Part shown: positions 1 to 7,927 of the stretch, piece by piece
How positions within the stretch are numbered: the stretch's first letter is position 1
Layout: each line of letters begins with the position of its first letter
NCBI RefSeq assembly: GCF_000242455.2
Contig: NC_019892.1
Coordinates: 682,001-746,000 of the forward strand
Length of the DNA stretch: 64,000 nucleotides
Origin: Singulisphaera acidiphila DSM 18658
Lineage (GTDB): Bacteria; Planctomycetota; Planctomycetia; Isosphaerales; Isosphaeraceae
Direction of reading: 5' to 3'
Program-made: the position numbers and the translations under genes
The notes under the pieces: model-generated
Database searches by the model: none
What the model was told of the DNA's origin: nothing
Seen by the model: only the letters and a program-made list of their open reading frames with translations

Positions 1-2
1 CC

Positions 3-194
3 ATCCATGTCGTTGATCTTCAGGACGGCGGCGGCTGGGACTGGACGACCGGCGAGCCGCCCAAGACGAATCCTGCGTATTACCTGCGCTTCTGCAAGAG
101 TTACGCCCGCATGGGCGGAGCCATGCATTACCTTCAATGCGACAATGCGGTTTTCGTTCAGAACCTCTACCACGAGATCTTGGCCCGCGCATGA
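3..194 (+). CDS. C-terminal end of an unrecognised protein (partial)
   Basis: An open frame enters from the left edge and stops at TGA 192-194, leaving 63 residues of a protein whose start lies outside the window. The visible end is rich in aromatic residues and Cys/His (for example RFCKSYARMGGAMHYLQ) and carries no motif I can name. It overlaps the next start by four bases (ATGA), so the two genes are almost certainly co-transcribed and translationally coupled. That coupling hints at a role in the same sugar pathway as the PfkB kinase, but this is inference only. Confidence 0.6.
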   Translation: MHVVDLQDGGGWDWTTGEPPKTNPAYYLRFCKSYARMGGAMHYLQCDNAVFVQNLYHEILARA

Positions 195-1216
195 CGCCCG
201 AGCGATTCCAGACCGTCACCTCACGTTATAAAACCCTTCGGATCGCGGTGGTGGGGGACTTCTGTCTCGACCGCTACCTGGAGATTGACCCCGCTCGTAC
301 CGAGATTTCCATCGAGACGGGGCTCCCTGTCCACAACGTGGTCCGGGTTCGCGCGCAGCCTGGGGGGGCGGGCACCATCGTCAACAATCTTGTCGCGCTC
401 GGCATCGGCGAGATTATCGCGGTCGGCTTTTGTGGCGACGACGGTGAAGGCTACGAACTTCGCCGCGAGCTGGCCGCGATGGCAGGCGTGAAGCTCGATT
501 TCTTCATCACGACCCCCGACCGAGTGACGTTCACGTACGCCAAGCCTCTGGTCATCTCTCCGGGGCAACCCCCTGTCGAGCTGAACCGGCTCGACGTCAA
601 GAACTGGACGCCCACGCCCACGGCCATCGAAGCGAGGCTCACCGCCAGCTTGCAGGAAATCGCCCCAAAGATCGACGCTTTGATCGTGCTCGATCAAGTG
701 GACGAGGCCGGGACTGGGGTCGTAACGCGGGGACTCCTTGCTTCCCTCGGCGAGCTTGCTGCGGCGAATCCAGGTCTGCCCGTGATCGCCGACTCCCGCC
801 AGGGCCTTCGCGACTGGCCGCCCGTGAGCTTCAAGATGAACGCGGCCGAACTTGCGGCGCTCTTGAATCGAAACGAGGTGCTTTCGCTGGACGATGTCGC
901 GGCGACTGCGGCCGAGTTTGCGGCAAGGAACGGCCGCCCGGTCTTTGTCACGCTCTCGGAACGCGGAATGATCGCCGCCGACCCCCAAGGGGCCGTCGAT
1001 CACGTCGCCGCCCTTCCGGTTCGCGGCCCCATCGATATCGTTGGTGCTGGCGACTCCGTCACCGCCAACCTTGCCGCCGCGCTTGCGGGCGGCGCCTGTC
1101 TTCGCGAAGCCGCCGAACTCGCGGCGGTTGCCTCGTCCCTGGTGATCCACCAACTCGGGACCACCGGAACCGCAAGTGTGCGCGAACTCGCCGATCAGAT
1201 TGCCCCGAAGAATTGA
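191..1216 (+). CDS. PfkB/ribokinase-family carbohydrate kinase (RfaE1-like)
   Basis: A 341-residue cytoplasmic kinase of the PfkB fold, expected to phosphorylate a sugar or nucleoside with ATP. Near the N-terminus is the beta-strand opening RIAVVGDFCLDRY typical of RfaE1/HldE-type kinases. A glycine-rich substrate segment (AQPGGAGTIVNNL) follows, and the PfkB C-terminal signature with catalytic Asp is seen as GAGDS at residues 285-289. The frame stays open upstream to 137, but the start at 191 overlaps the preceding stop by ATGA and fits the family N-terminus better. The substrate cannot be read from sequence: heptose-7-phosphate is one option, other sugars are equally possible. The family call is firm, the specificity is open. 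Confidence 0.88.
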   Translation: MTPERFQTVTSRYKTLRIAVVGDFCLDRYLEIDPARTEISIETGLPVHNVVRVRAQPGGAGTIVNNLVALGIGEIIAVGFCGDDGEGYELRRELAAMAGVKLDFFITTPDRVTFTYAKPLVISPGQPPVELNRLDVKNWTPTPTAIEARLTASLQEIAPKIDALIVLDQVDEAGTGVVTRGLLASLGELAAANPGLPVIADSRQGLRDWPPVSFKMNAAELAALLNRNEVLSLDDVAATAAEFAARNGRPVFVTLSERGMIAADPQGAVDHVAALPVRGPIDIVGAGDSVTANLAAALAGGACLREAAELAAVASSLVIHQLGTTGTASVRELADQIAPKN

Positions 1217-1445
1217 AGGAAACTTTGGCGTCGAATCATCATGTTTTTTGCGATCCGAGAATTGTGATTTGACGCCTCATTTTCCATGAAACGGGGAGAA
1301 ACGCGGGCTTCTTCGTCGGGTCGCGCTGCGGGAGTTCCCGTCGCCACCAGCAATGGGTGGGACTTCAAAGCGACGGCTCTTATCGGCTATCCTGGCAGGC
1401 ACACGTCGTTGACGATTGCCGGAGGCCCGAGCAGACGGTGATGCC

Positions 1446-2192
1446 ATGGCAATTCAAGTGCGTCGCGCCGAGTATGAAGACGTGCGGTCGATGCGGGAGC
1501 TGTACCGCCAAGAAGTGGACTGCCAGATCATTCACGACTCGGTTCTGGCACGCGGCTTGGGCGATCCCTACCTGATTCTCATCGATGAGCGAATCAGCGG
1601 ATATGGGGCCGTCTGGAACAAGTACGAAGTTGGCCGGCTCATGGAGTTTTATACTCTGCCTCATCGGCGCCCGAGCGCTCTGCCGATGTTTCGTGAGCTC
1701 CTGGCCGTCAGCCAGGCCACTCAGATCGAGGCACAAACGAATATCCCGTTGATGCTCACGATGCTCTTTGACTGTGCGGAGAACATTCGCTCGGAGAACA
1801 TCCTGTTCCACGATGCGTCGACCACCCATCTCGCCTGTCCCAATGGCCTCTTTCGGAGCATCAGGCCGGAAGACCAGGCGCCCGAGGCGGATGCCGACTG
1901 GGTCCTTGAAGTGGACGGCGTTGTGGTGGCCTCGGGAGGATTCCTTTGCCACTATAATCCCCCTTACGGGGATGTTTATATGAGTGTGGTGGAATCGGCC
2001 CGGCGTCAAGGCTTTGGAAGCTATCTGGTTCAGGAAGTGAAGCGCGTCTGCTACGAAGCCGGCAAGAAGCCCGCCGCACGTTGCAATCCCGCCAACACCG
2101 CCTCGCGGCGCACCTTGGAAAGGGCGGGCTTTCTTCCGTGCGGGCGTCTGTTGGCGGGCGACGTCAGTCACTCGTTGATCCGCGGCAATTAG
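1446..2192 (+). CDS. GNAT-family N-acetyltransferase
   Basis: A 248-residue protein whose C-terminal half carries a GNAT domain. The acetyl-CoA binding motif A appears as RRQGFGS at about residues 186-192, followed by the motif-B-like segment NTASRRTLERAGF. The N-terminal ~110 residues look like a second, degenerate GNAT-like half, beginning IQVRRAEYEDVRSMREL. An in-frame TTG at 1416 is possible, but ATG at 1446 leads straight into the first conserved strand. It follows a 229-bp gap after the kinase, so it probably has its own promoter. Substrate unknown. Confidence 0.82.
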   Translation: MAIQVRRAEYEDVRSMRELYRQEVDCQIIHDSVLARGLGDPYLILIDERISGYGAVWNKYEVGRLMEFYTLPHRRPSALPMFRELLAVSQATQIEAQTNIPLMLTMLFDCAENIRSENILFHDASTTHLACPNGLFRSIRPEDQAPEADADWVLEVDGVVVASGGFLCHYNPPYGDVYMSVVESARRQGFGSYLVQEVKRVCYEAGKKPAARCNPANTASRRTLERAGFLPCGRLLAGDVSHSLIRGN

Positions 2193-2278
2193 AATCCCCT
2201 GCCGTGCGTGTTGCTTCGCCGGGGGGATCGAGCGATGACGTTGCCGATGGGCGCCGCTCCCTTGCCTTGGACCGTGCT

Positions 2279-2749
2279 TCAGATCTGCTGATCGATGAAG
2301 ACGGGCATCTGGGGGGAGTTGGTCATGACCTGGTAATAGTGGCTCGACGGCTGGCAGATCATGTAGACGACCGCACGGCCTCGTTCATCGGGCACGAGGA
2401 GGCCGCGGATCCCCCGCTCGATCAAATACCAGACGCCTCGGCGCTCCAGGCCGAACGAGGCGGGGATGTCCACGAGGATGGCTCCCGAGTCGTGCCAGCC
2501 CCCCTGCTCGATCGTCTTGCGCCAGGTCCAGCACGTTCGCGGCAGGAACTGGCTCTGCCCTTCGCTGTTCCCCCATCGCACGATCTGAAGCCGGCCGTCA
2601 CGCCAGATCGGGAGTTGGGGGCGGCGGTCGCGAAAAAGGAAGCGGTACTCCGGCCGTTCACTTCGCATGTAGAAGTGCCGGTCCAAGCCGTATCGCCCGA
2701 TCAATTCCGTGGGCAATTCGCTCCCTGCGATGGCGATTCCGAGGCACAC
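2279..2749 (-). CDS. Diverged SRAP/HMCES-like protein (SOS-associated peptidase family)
   Basis: A 156-residue protein I read as a divergent SRAP protein. These proteins crosslink to abasic sites in single-stranded DNA through the N-terminal Cys exposed after Met removal. The GTG at 2747-2749 places Cys at position 2, as SRAP chemistry requires. Further features fit loosely: an RWGN segment where SRAP has WG, a middle Trp/Arg-rich segment, a RGLLVPDERGRAV strand pair, and a terminal NSPQMPVFI stretch resembling the family's HDRMPVIL end. The frame is open upstream to 2884, but that would run through the opposite promoter and lose Cys2. It is divergent from a Y-family polymerase across a palindrome, the classic SOS setting. 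Family assignment is moderate, because classic motifs such as NARSE are not intact. Confidence 0.6.
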   Translation of the reverse strand: MCLGIAIAGSELPTELIGRYGLDRHFYMRSERPEYRFLFRDRRPQLPIWRDGRLQIVRWGNSEGQSQFLPRTCWTWRKTIEQGGWHDSGAILVDIPASFGLERRGVWYLIERGIRGLLVPDERGRAVVYMICQPSSHYYQVMTNSPQMPVFIDQQI

Positions 2750-2772
2750 GGTTAAATCGATTCGTCCTTGAG

Positions 2773-2802
2773 TTGAACTGTCCACCAGTTCAATACTATA
2801 CT
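2773..2802. promoter_or_regulatory. Shared promoter-operator of the SRAP/polymerase divergon
   Basis: A perfect inverted repeat, TTGAACTG (2773-2780) and CAGTTCAA (2786-2793) with a 5-bp spacer, lies between the divergent genes. Its left arm doubles as a -35 (TTGAAC), and 18 bp downstream is a -10 TATACT (2797-2802). The implied transcript start sits at or next to the ATG at 2810, and no Shine-Dalgarno precedes that ATG, so the polymerase mRNA may be leaderless. Position and symmetry suggest a damage-responsive repressor such as LexA. The half-site is not the E. coli box, and its GAAC/GTTC elements are spaced wider than in the Bacillus box. Confidence 0.6.
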
Positions 2803-2809
2803 TGCGGCC

Positions 2810-4033
2810 ATGAGTCAAGCGATGGTCGCACATCTCGACGCTGATTGCTTCTACGTCTCGGCGGAGCGGGTCCGCTACGAGCATTTGAACGGCCTGCCCG
2901 TGGGGGTGCTGGGCAATCAGGGGGCCTGCGTCATCGCCAAGAGTTATGAGATGAAGGCGGCTGGCGTATCCACTGGCGTCCCGATCTGGGAGGCGATGGC
3001 GAAATGTCCTGACGGTGTGTACGTGAAGCGTGACTTTCGGTGGTACGAGGTCCTGAGCCGTTTGATGCTCGAGGTGGTCAGCGAATTCTCACCGAAGGTT
3101 GAGTATTACAGCATCGACGAGTTCTTCTTCGAAGCGACCCCGCCCCCAGGCATGGACCATCAGCGCTACGCTGAAGTTGTGCGGGACCGGATCAAGGAGC
3201 GGGTCCAGATTCCGGTGACGGTCGGCATCGCCCGCTCGCGAACCCTGGCCAAGCTGATTAGCGACACCGCCAAACCGTTTGGGGCCAGGGCGGTCCTCGA
3301 TCCCCAGGAGGAGACGGAACTCCTGGCGCGGCTTCCCGTCGCCGAGATCGCGGGGATCGCCGGGCGCCGGGAGCGCCAGCTTCAACTTTGGGGAATTCAC
3401 ACCTGCCTGGACCTGGCCCAGGCCGACCGTCGCCTGATCCGGGACTTGCTGACGGCCACTGGCGAATCGCTCTGGTGGGAGCTCAACGGGGATCCGGTTG
3501 TGCCGATTCACCCGGCCCGTCCTCTTCACAGGGCCTTGTCGCGCGGGGGGAGTTTCGGCGAGGCGACCGATGATCCGATGATGATTTATGCGTGGCTGAT
3601 CCGCAACATGGAGCGGCTGATCGAAGAGCTTCGCTACCATAAAGTTCTGACCAAGCACGTTTCCCTCCGGGTGGGCTATCGCGATGGACAGGCGGGTGAA
3701 GGCCGGGCCTCCCTGGAATTTCCCAGCGACCGGTTCGACGTGCTGCTCGATGTGCTCCGCCCTTGCCTGCGTCACGCCTGGATCAAGCGGGTGCCGGCGA
3801 ACCGGATGCACCTGATCGCCGACCACCTGACGCCTCGCGCGAACGCCCAGTTGGGCCTCTTCGAGTCGGGCGGCCAACGAGCCGATACGATCGCTGACCT
3901 CAAGCACGAGGTCAACAAGAAGATCGGCCGGTTCACCCTCCGAAGTGCCGCCACGCTGCCATTGGCCAGCATCTATCAAGATGAATCAAATGAGTGGGAT
4001 ATTTGTGATGTGAGAGGGAAAATATGTTTTTGA
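2810..4033 (+). CDS. Y-family translesion DNA polymerase (UmuC/DinB-like)
   Basis: A 407-residue error-prone polymerase that copies past DNA lesions. The first metal site is in AHLDADCF (D10), and the second acidic pair is in YSIDEFFF (D103, E104). A helix-hairpin-helix region near 180-215 is followed by the little-finger domain. QLGLF at 347-351 is a standard beta-clamp binding motif, and the tail NKKIGRFTLRSAA resembles UmuC. Length is close to UmuC (about 420). There is no umuD beside it; the divergent neighbour is a SRAP-like protein, so this is a two-gene damage unit. The start is fixed by family alignment and lies one or two bases from the predicted transcript start. UmuC-like is favoured over DinB because of the tail. 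Confidence 0.9.
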   Translation: MSQAMVAHLDADCFYVSAERVRYEHLNGLPVGVLGNQGACVIAKSYEMKAAGVSTGVPIWEAMAKCPDGVYVKRDFRWYEVLSRLMLEVVSEFSPKVEYYSIDEFFFEATPPPGMDHQRYAEVVRDRIKERVQIPVTVGIARSRTLAKLISDTAKPFGARAVLDPQEETELLARLPVAEIAGIAGRRERQLQLWGIHTCLDLAQADRRLIRDLLTATGESLWWELNGDPVVPIHPARPLHRALSRGGSFGEATDDPMMIYAWLIRNMERLIEELRYHKVLTKHVSLRVGYRDGQAGEGRASLEFPSDRFDVLLDVLRPCLRHAWIKRVPANRMHLIADHLTPRANAQLGLFESGGQRADTIADLKHEVNKKIGRFTLRSAATLPLASIYQDESNEWDICDVRGKICF

Positions 4034-4109
4034 TAATCGATTCACGATTGTTCGGATTTTTTAAAATGAATTCACGTTTTTTTGTGTTCTGTGGCTGAGT
4101 TTCTGACTC

Positions 4110-5087
4110 TCAATAAACTCCGAGTTGCTCCAGCACGGCCTCGATCGTCCCCGGGCTAAACCCTTCCAGGCGGTTGTTTGCAAAGAGGAATGCGGGTTTC
4201 TTGTGGGCCCTTGCATGGTTGGCCACCTGGACGAGGGCCGATCGAACGGCCGGGTTCGGCTCTTGGACGCGGTCGTAGGGTTCGAACAATTTGACCCCCT
4301 CGGCGAAGGTACGGCCTTTGGCGAGCAAAGCCCTGGCCACGATGAAGTCGGCGTCGAAGACGCCCGGCATTTTTGCCTGAGCCTCGAGCGGCGGCATGCG
4401 GGTCCAGGCGTTCAAGACGTGCGCCACTCCATACGCTTTCAGGAGGCCGAAGTAGGCCGGGCTCAGGTATTCCGGGTTGCGGATCTCGACGGCGTACCGG
4501 AACCCGCCCGGCAGCGCTTCGAGGAAGCTGTCGAGCCGGTAGTAGAAATCGTCCGGGGTCGGAAATTGGCTCTTGGGGAAGGTCCCGAACTCGAAGATCA
4601 AGGTGGCCACCCGTTCGGCATAAGGCCTGAGCCGGCGGAGAAAGAGGGTTTTGAGGAGCTCGACGTCCAGGAAATGGCTGTTGGTGGCGCCGGCCCTTGT
4701 GCCGTACCGGGCATGCTTCGGCCAGCATGCGACGGTAATATCCTCCGGGACCTTCAGCGCCATCGTGAACGAGCGGGGAGTGGCGTCGAAGAGCTTCGCC
4801 CAGAAGGGGGGCGAGGGGAACTGGTAGAACGTGAGGTCGCCGCAGACCGTGGTAAAGGTCTCGGCGTACTCGCTCAAACAATGCTCCTCGAACTTCTTCT
4901 TCGAGAACGTTCCTCGTGTCTCATAGCGATTCTTCGAATAAATCGATCCCACCCACCCCGGGTACTTCCACGAGCTTGTCCCGATGAAGATGCTCTGATC
5001 GGCCAGCGCACGCAGCTTTGGAGCCAACCGAGCCGCCAACGGGGGCCGGTCGTCTTCGGAATCAAAGAGAGGGAAGAGGGTGTCCAT
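4110..5087 (-). CDS. DUF72 family protein (YecE-like TIM barrel)
   Basis: A 325-residue complete DUF72 protein. The family opening IFIGTSSWKYPGWVGSIY is at about residues 34-50, followed by the Tyr/Phe-rich segment TFTTVCGDLTFYQFPSPPFW and the barrel-strand segment GGFRYAVEIRNPEY. DUF72 proteins have a TIM-barrel fold and no settled reaction. An N-terminal extension (MDTLFPLFDSEDD) precedes the domain. It converges on the polymerase gene with 76 bp between them. That gap is AT-rich but shows no strong terminator hairpin. DUF72 genes turn up near DNA-repair genes in several bacteria, but a functional link here is inference. Confidence 0.88.
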   Translation of the reverse strand: MDTLFPLFDSEDDRPPLAARLAPKLRALADQSIFIGTSSWKYPGWVGSIYSKNRYETRGTFSKKKFEEHCLSEYAETFTTVCGDLTFYQFPSPPFWAKLFDATPRSFTMALKVPEDITVACWPKHARYGTRAGATNSHFLDVELLKTLFLRRLRPYAERVATLIFEFGTFPKSQFPTPDDFYYRLDSFLEALPGGFRYAVEIRNPEYLSPAYFGLLKAYGVAHVLNAWTRMPPLEAQAKMPGVFDADFIVARALLAKGRTFAEGVKLFEPYDRVQEPNPAVRSALVQVANHARAHKKPAFLFANNRLEGFSPGTIEAVLEQLGVY

Positions 5088-5993
5088 GACTCCATCTTAT
5101 CCTGTCCTCGGCCCCAATGGCGACGTCAGTTGGGATGCCTTGCCGGGGAAAAATCTTCCAAACGGGGAGAGCAGGCCGAAGTCAAGCCCTTCACCCAAGG
5201 CGGCGAAGAAGAAGCCGCAAGGCGATGACCAGGCGGATCAGGCTGACCGAGGGAGGATGCGGTGGCCTGCCGAGAGAACCTCTCCCCCTCCTCGCGAAGG
5301 GCACGTCGGCTCGGCCGGACGATCTTCGAGCGGTTTGCTAATGGATGCGTGCTTGAAAGGCTCCTCGCCACCGATGGAACGCGAATCCGATCGAGGTTGT
5401 CCTGCCGCGTCCTCGAGCTTGAACACAAGGAATGCCGTCGCTTTCCGGCGAGACGACGCGACTTCACGGCCGGCATTCCCAAAGAAAATTGAGAAAAATA
5501 GGGACGGTTCCGTCGTGGTTGACGCTACCCCTTGGGGGTATCTATGCTTCTTGGTTTCCTGCCTGCTTCTGGCCTGTCTTGAGGCGTGTTTTCGCCTTGT
5601 CAAAAAGGAAAATGATTTCTGACGTTATTTTTAACGTGTGTATTGGTCGGGGAAATTGTCATTCATGCGAATAGTGAGTCGCACTCTTCTCCTAAAAGGG
5701 GAATAACGCGGTGGTTTGCTCCTGTGAAATTCGGAATTGCTGAATGCGGAACATGGGGAAATGACGATCCTGTTTTTGGGTTTGGATGCGACTGGATGCC
5801 TCGCTCTCCTCGAACCTTGGACTCACTCCGGTTTGTGATGGAGCCCGAGGGCGACGGTTTTGGATGAGTGGGAAAGACTTCTTCATCCTCAAGAAAAGAC
5901 TTTGCTCTTCTTGCCCCACTCGCAATCGTGGTGCAATTGGCTGCGGCCATGGAGTTACTCCGGTCTCCCCCCCCTTTTCGCCTTTCGTAGACA
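5088..5993. other. Gene-empty interval, no supported feature
   Basis: Nearly 1 kb between DUF72 and DUF2239 without a convincing gene. Open frames exist on both strands, but they lack ribosome sites, start inside the neighbour or read as low-complexity Arg/Ser-rich sequence. GC drops noticeably after 5480. A small perfect hairpin (ACGTTA-TTTT-TAACGT, 5622-5637) is visible. The stretch may be decayed coding DNA or a long regulatory region. Confidence 0.5.
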
Positions 5994-6040
5994 ATTTTGC
6001 CCGGGTGATATTGGTTTTTTGATTTTGCCCGGGTAAAATA
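5994..6040 (+). promoter_or_regulatory. Tandem direct repeats and -10 upstream of DUF2239
   Basis: Two identical 13-mers ATTTTGCCCGGGT lie at 5994-6006 and 6022-6034, 28 bp apart, each with a CCCGGG palindromic core. The second abuts a -10-like TAAAAT at 6035-6040. A strong Shine-Dalgarno (GGGGGGAGG, 6072-6080) precedes the ATG at 6086. The arrangement is that of tandem repressor or activator sites over a promoter; the binding protein is unknown. Confidence 0.45.
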
Positions 6041-6085
6041 TTTCTTGTCCGCCGTTCATTGGGAAAAAAGTGGGGGGAGGCGACG

Positions 6086-6718
6086 ATGAAGGATCGAGAA
6101 TATGGCCGTTGCACGGCCTTTGAAGGGGTTCGACGGATTGCGTCGGGCGAACTGGGGCAAGTGGCGTTACGGGTCAAGGAGGTTCTTGACCGAGGGGAGA
6201 CGGCCCCCGTTTTGATTTTCGACGACGTGACGAGCGAGCCGATCGAGGTGGACTTTCGGGGGACGGTCGAGGACGTGGCTGAGAGGCTTGAGAAAGCGGG
6301 GAGCATGGTCACGTCAGCCGATGCCCCGGCTCTGCCTGTTGCGCCACGGGGGCCGGGGCGTCCGAAGTTGGGGGTTGTGGCCCGCGAGGTGACCCTTTTG
6401 CCGCGTCATTGGGACTGGCTGAATGGGCAGCCCGGCGGGGCGTCGGTCGCGCTCCGCAAGCTGGTGGAAGCGGCGCGACGCGCGAACGAGGGGCGGGATC
6501 GGGCTCGCCGGGCGCAAGAGTCGGCCTACAGGTTCATGTCGACCATGGCCGGGAATTTCCCGGGGTTCGAGGAGGCGACTCGCGCCTTGTTCGCCAATGA
6601 CCAGGAACGCCTCGAAGCCGAGATTCGCGATTGGCCCGAAGATGTTCGGAGCCACGTGGAGCAGCTTGTCCGGGAGACTTTGGTGCCCGCTTCCGACTCC
6701 CTGGCCGTGGAAGGATGA
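6086..6718 (+). CDS. DUF2239 family protein
   Basis: A 210-residue protein matching DUF2239 end to end. It has the opening CTAFEGVRRIASGELGQVAL, the acidic strand PVLIFDDVTSEPIEVDFRG, and the diagnostic block RPKLGVVAREVTLLPRHW with DWLNGQPGGASVALRKLVE (residues ~95-140). That block looks like a ribbon-helix-helix-like or DNA-contact segment, but the family has no proven function. ATG 6086 is chosen over an upstream TTG at 6059 because of the Shine-Dalgarno five bases away. It appears monocistronic, behind its own repeat-bearing promoter. Confidence 0.88.
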   Translation: MKDREYGRCTAFEGVRRIASGELGQVALRVKEVLDRGETAPVLIFDDVTSEPIEVDFRGTVEDVAERLEKAGSMVTSADAPALPVAPRGPGRPKLGVVAREVTLLPRHWDWLNGQPGGASVALRKLVEAARRANEGRDRARRAQESAYRFMSTMAGNFPGFEEATRALFANDQERLEAEIRDWPEDVRSHVEQLVRETLVPASDSLAVEG

Positions 6719-7163
6719 TCAAGCAACCCCGAGGCGAATCTCAGAATTTTTTTAAAAGAAGGGGGTGGGAACGTACCCACCGCTTCAGACGCAGGAGGGG
6801 CATTACGCTCGAGGTGGCGGCGAGCCACTTCGAGCAAAAGGCCTCGATTCTCAGGAGATTATGAAGGTTTCGGGTCGTTCGAGTGGATGTGACGAGAGGT
6901 CTTGGGCCGACTTGCGCGACGGCCGATTCACCGATTCGACGATATTGCGAAGTTGTGTCAATCGCTCTATCCATTCATCACGAAAATTTGTTATACTCAA
7001 CGTCGGTTGGTCTGACGACCGAGCAGCATTGCTGGCTCTTCCCGATCCGGTCCTTGCTTACCTCCCTCGCCTTTCTCACCCACCGGGATTCAACGGAATC
7101 CCCTTTCTTCTCGACCCTGAAAGCGTTTTGCGGGTCGTTTTGCCTTCGCCCGGGAGTTTGAGA
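6719..7163 (+). promoter_or_regulatory. Promoter and long leader of the RRM protein gene
   Basis: This 445-bp interval holds no gene. A small hairpin (GGTGGG-6 nt-CCCACC, 6764-6781) lies just after DUF2239. A good -10 (TATACT, 6992-6997) sits in an AT-rich patch without an obvious -35. Transcription from there would give a 5' leader of about 160 nt before the GTG at 7164. Long leaders are common on cold-induced RNA-binding protein genes. The start is supported by GGGAG at 7152-7156. Confidence 0.4.
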
Positions 7164-7523
7164 GTGGCCAAGAAGCTGTATGTGGGCAACCTGACCTACA
7201 ACGTGAATGAGTCCGACCTGGAAGCCCTGTTCTCCCAGTTCGGCACCGTGCAGAGCGCACAGATCATCGTCGACCGTGACACGAATCGCTCCAAAGGATT
7301 CGGCTTTGTTGAGATGGACACCGACGCCCAAGCCCAGGCGGCGATCCAGGGCCTCAACGGACATGATCACGACGGGCGCAACCTGACGGTCAACGAAGCC
7401 AAGCCCCGTGAAGCACGTGGCGGCGGCGGCGGCGGCGGCTACGGCGGCGGCGGTGGTGGTGGCTACGGTGGTGGTGGCGGCGGTGGTTACGGCGGCGGCG
7501 GTGGTGGTCGCGGCCGTTATTGA
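7164..7523 (+). CDS. Glycine-rich RRM RNA-binding protein
   Basis: A 119-residue RNA-binding protein with one RRM domain (residues 4-80) and a glycine-tyrosine tail. RNP2 is LYVGNL (5-10) and RNP1 is KGFGFVEM (44-51), so the RNA-binding aromatic residues are intact. The tail from about 85 is four blocks of six or more glycines, three of them each followed by a tyrosine, ending GRGRY. The same layout is seen in cyanobacterial and planctomycete RRM proteins linked to cold response, where they act as RNA chaperones. The GTG start is set by the RRM beginning at residue 4. The glycine codons are built from GGC/GGT/GGN repeats, so tail length may vary between strains. Confidence 0.92.
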   Translation: MAKKLYVGNLTYNVNESDLEALFSQFGTVQSAQIIVDRDTNRSKGFGFVEMDTDAQAQAAIQGLNGHDHDGRNLTVNEAKPREARGGGGGGGYGGGGGGGYGGGGGGGYGGGGGGRGRY

Positions 7524-7549
7524 TCGCCCCCTTGGATCGATCGGTGTCG

Positions 7550-7573
7550 AAGGGTTTGCCGGCGTAAACCCTT
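7550..7573 (+). terminator. Hairpin after the RRM gene
   Basis: AAGGGTTT (7550-7557) and AAACCCTT (7566-7573) form an 8-bp stem around an 8-nt GC-rich loop, 26 bp after the stop codon. Only a short T run follows, so it is either a weak intrinsic terminator or an mRNA-stabilising hairpin. Confidence 0.45.
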
Positions 7574-7714
7574 TGACGTCTCTCTCGCGACTCTGTCTCG
7601 GGAGAACCGGTCTGGTCGACCTCGTTTTGCGGGGTTGATCTTACGCCAATGCCCGGAGTCGCGAAGAGTAGCCGGATTGGTGCTCTCGCCCGACTCCGGT
7701 GTCGTCAAACAACT

Positions 7715-7756
7715 ATCGGCCCGCATGCCTTGATTCATCAAGGCATGCGGGCCGAT
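7715..7756. repeat. Perfect 20-bp inverted repeat with 2-nt loop
   Basis: ATCGGCCCGCATGCCTTGAT (7715-7734) is followed after TC by its exact reverse complement (7737-7756). No T tract follows on either strand. It may be a backup terminator, a cruciform site or a mobile palindrome. The rest of 7574-7927 shows no gene. Confidence 0.8.
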
Positions 7757-7927
7757 CTCCATTTCGAATGGATGTCGAGTGTGCCGTGTCTTCCGTTCGT
7801 TCGTTCACTCCATCGCGGGGTGGTCGCGAGCGACAGGACTTCGGAAAAGGGGATTTTAAGTTTTTGTCATTCGGGACGAAGAGTTCTGGGTCGACCTGAT
7901 TGTTGTGATTCTGGGTGTGAATGGGCC

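Noticed and set aside
2081..2755. 224-residue plus-strand frame over the SRAP-like gene
   Set aside because: Overlaps the GNAT gene's end and the SRAP gene; reads as Asp/Arg-rich shadow sequence.
5080..5622. 180-residue frame beginning at the DUF72 start
   Set aside because: Begins inside the promoter side of DUF72, has no ribosome site and no homology I can recognise; its hydrophobic tail alone is not evidence.
6765..7163. N-terminal extension of the RRM protein
   Set aside because: The extension has no homology and contains the -10 sequence; the RRM begins two residues after the GTG at 7164, which has a ribosome site.
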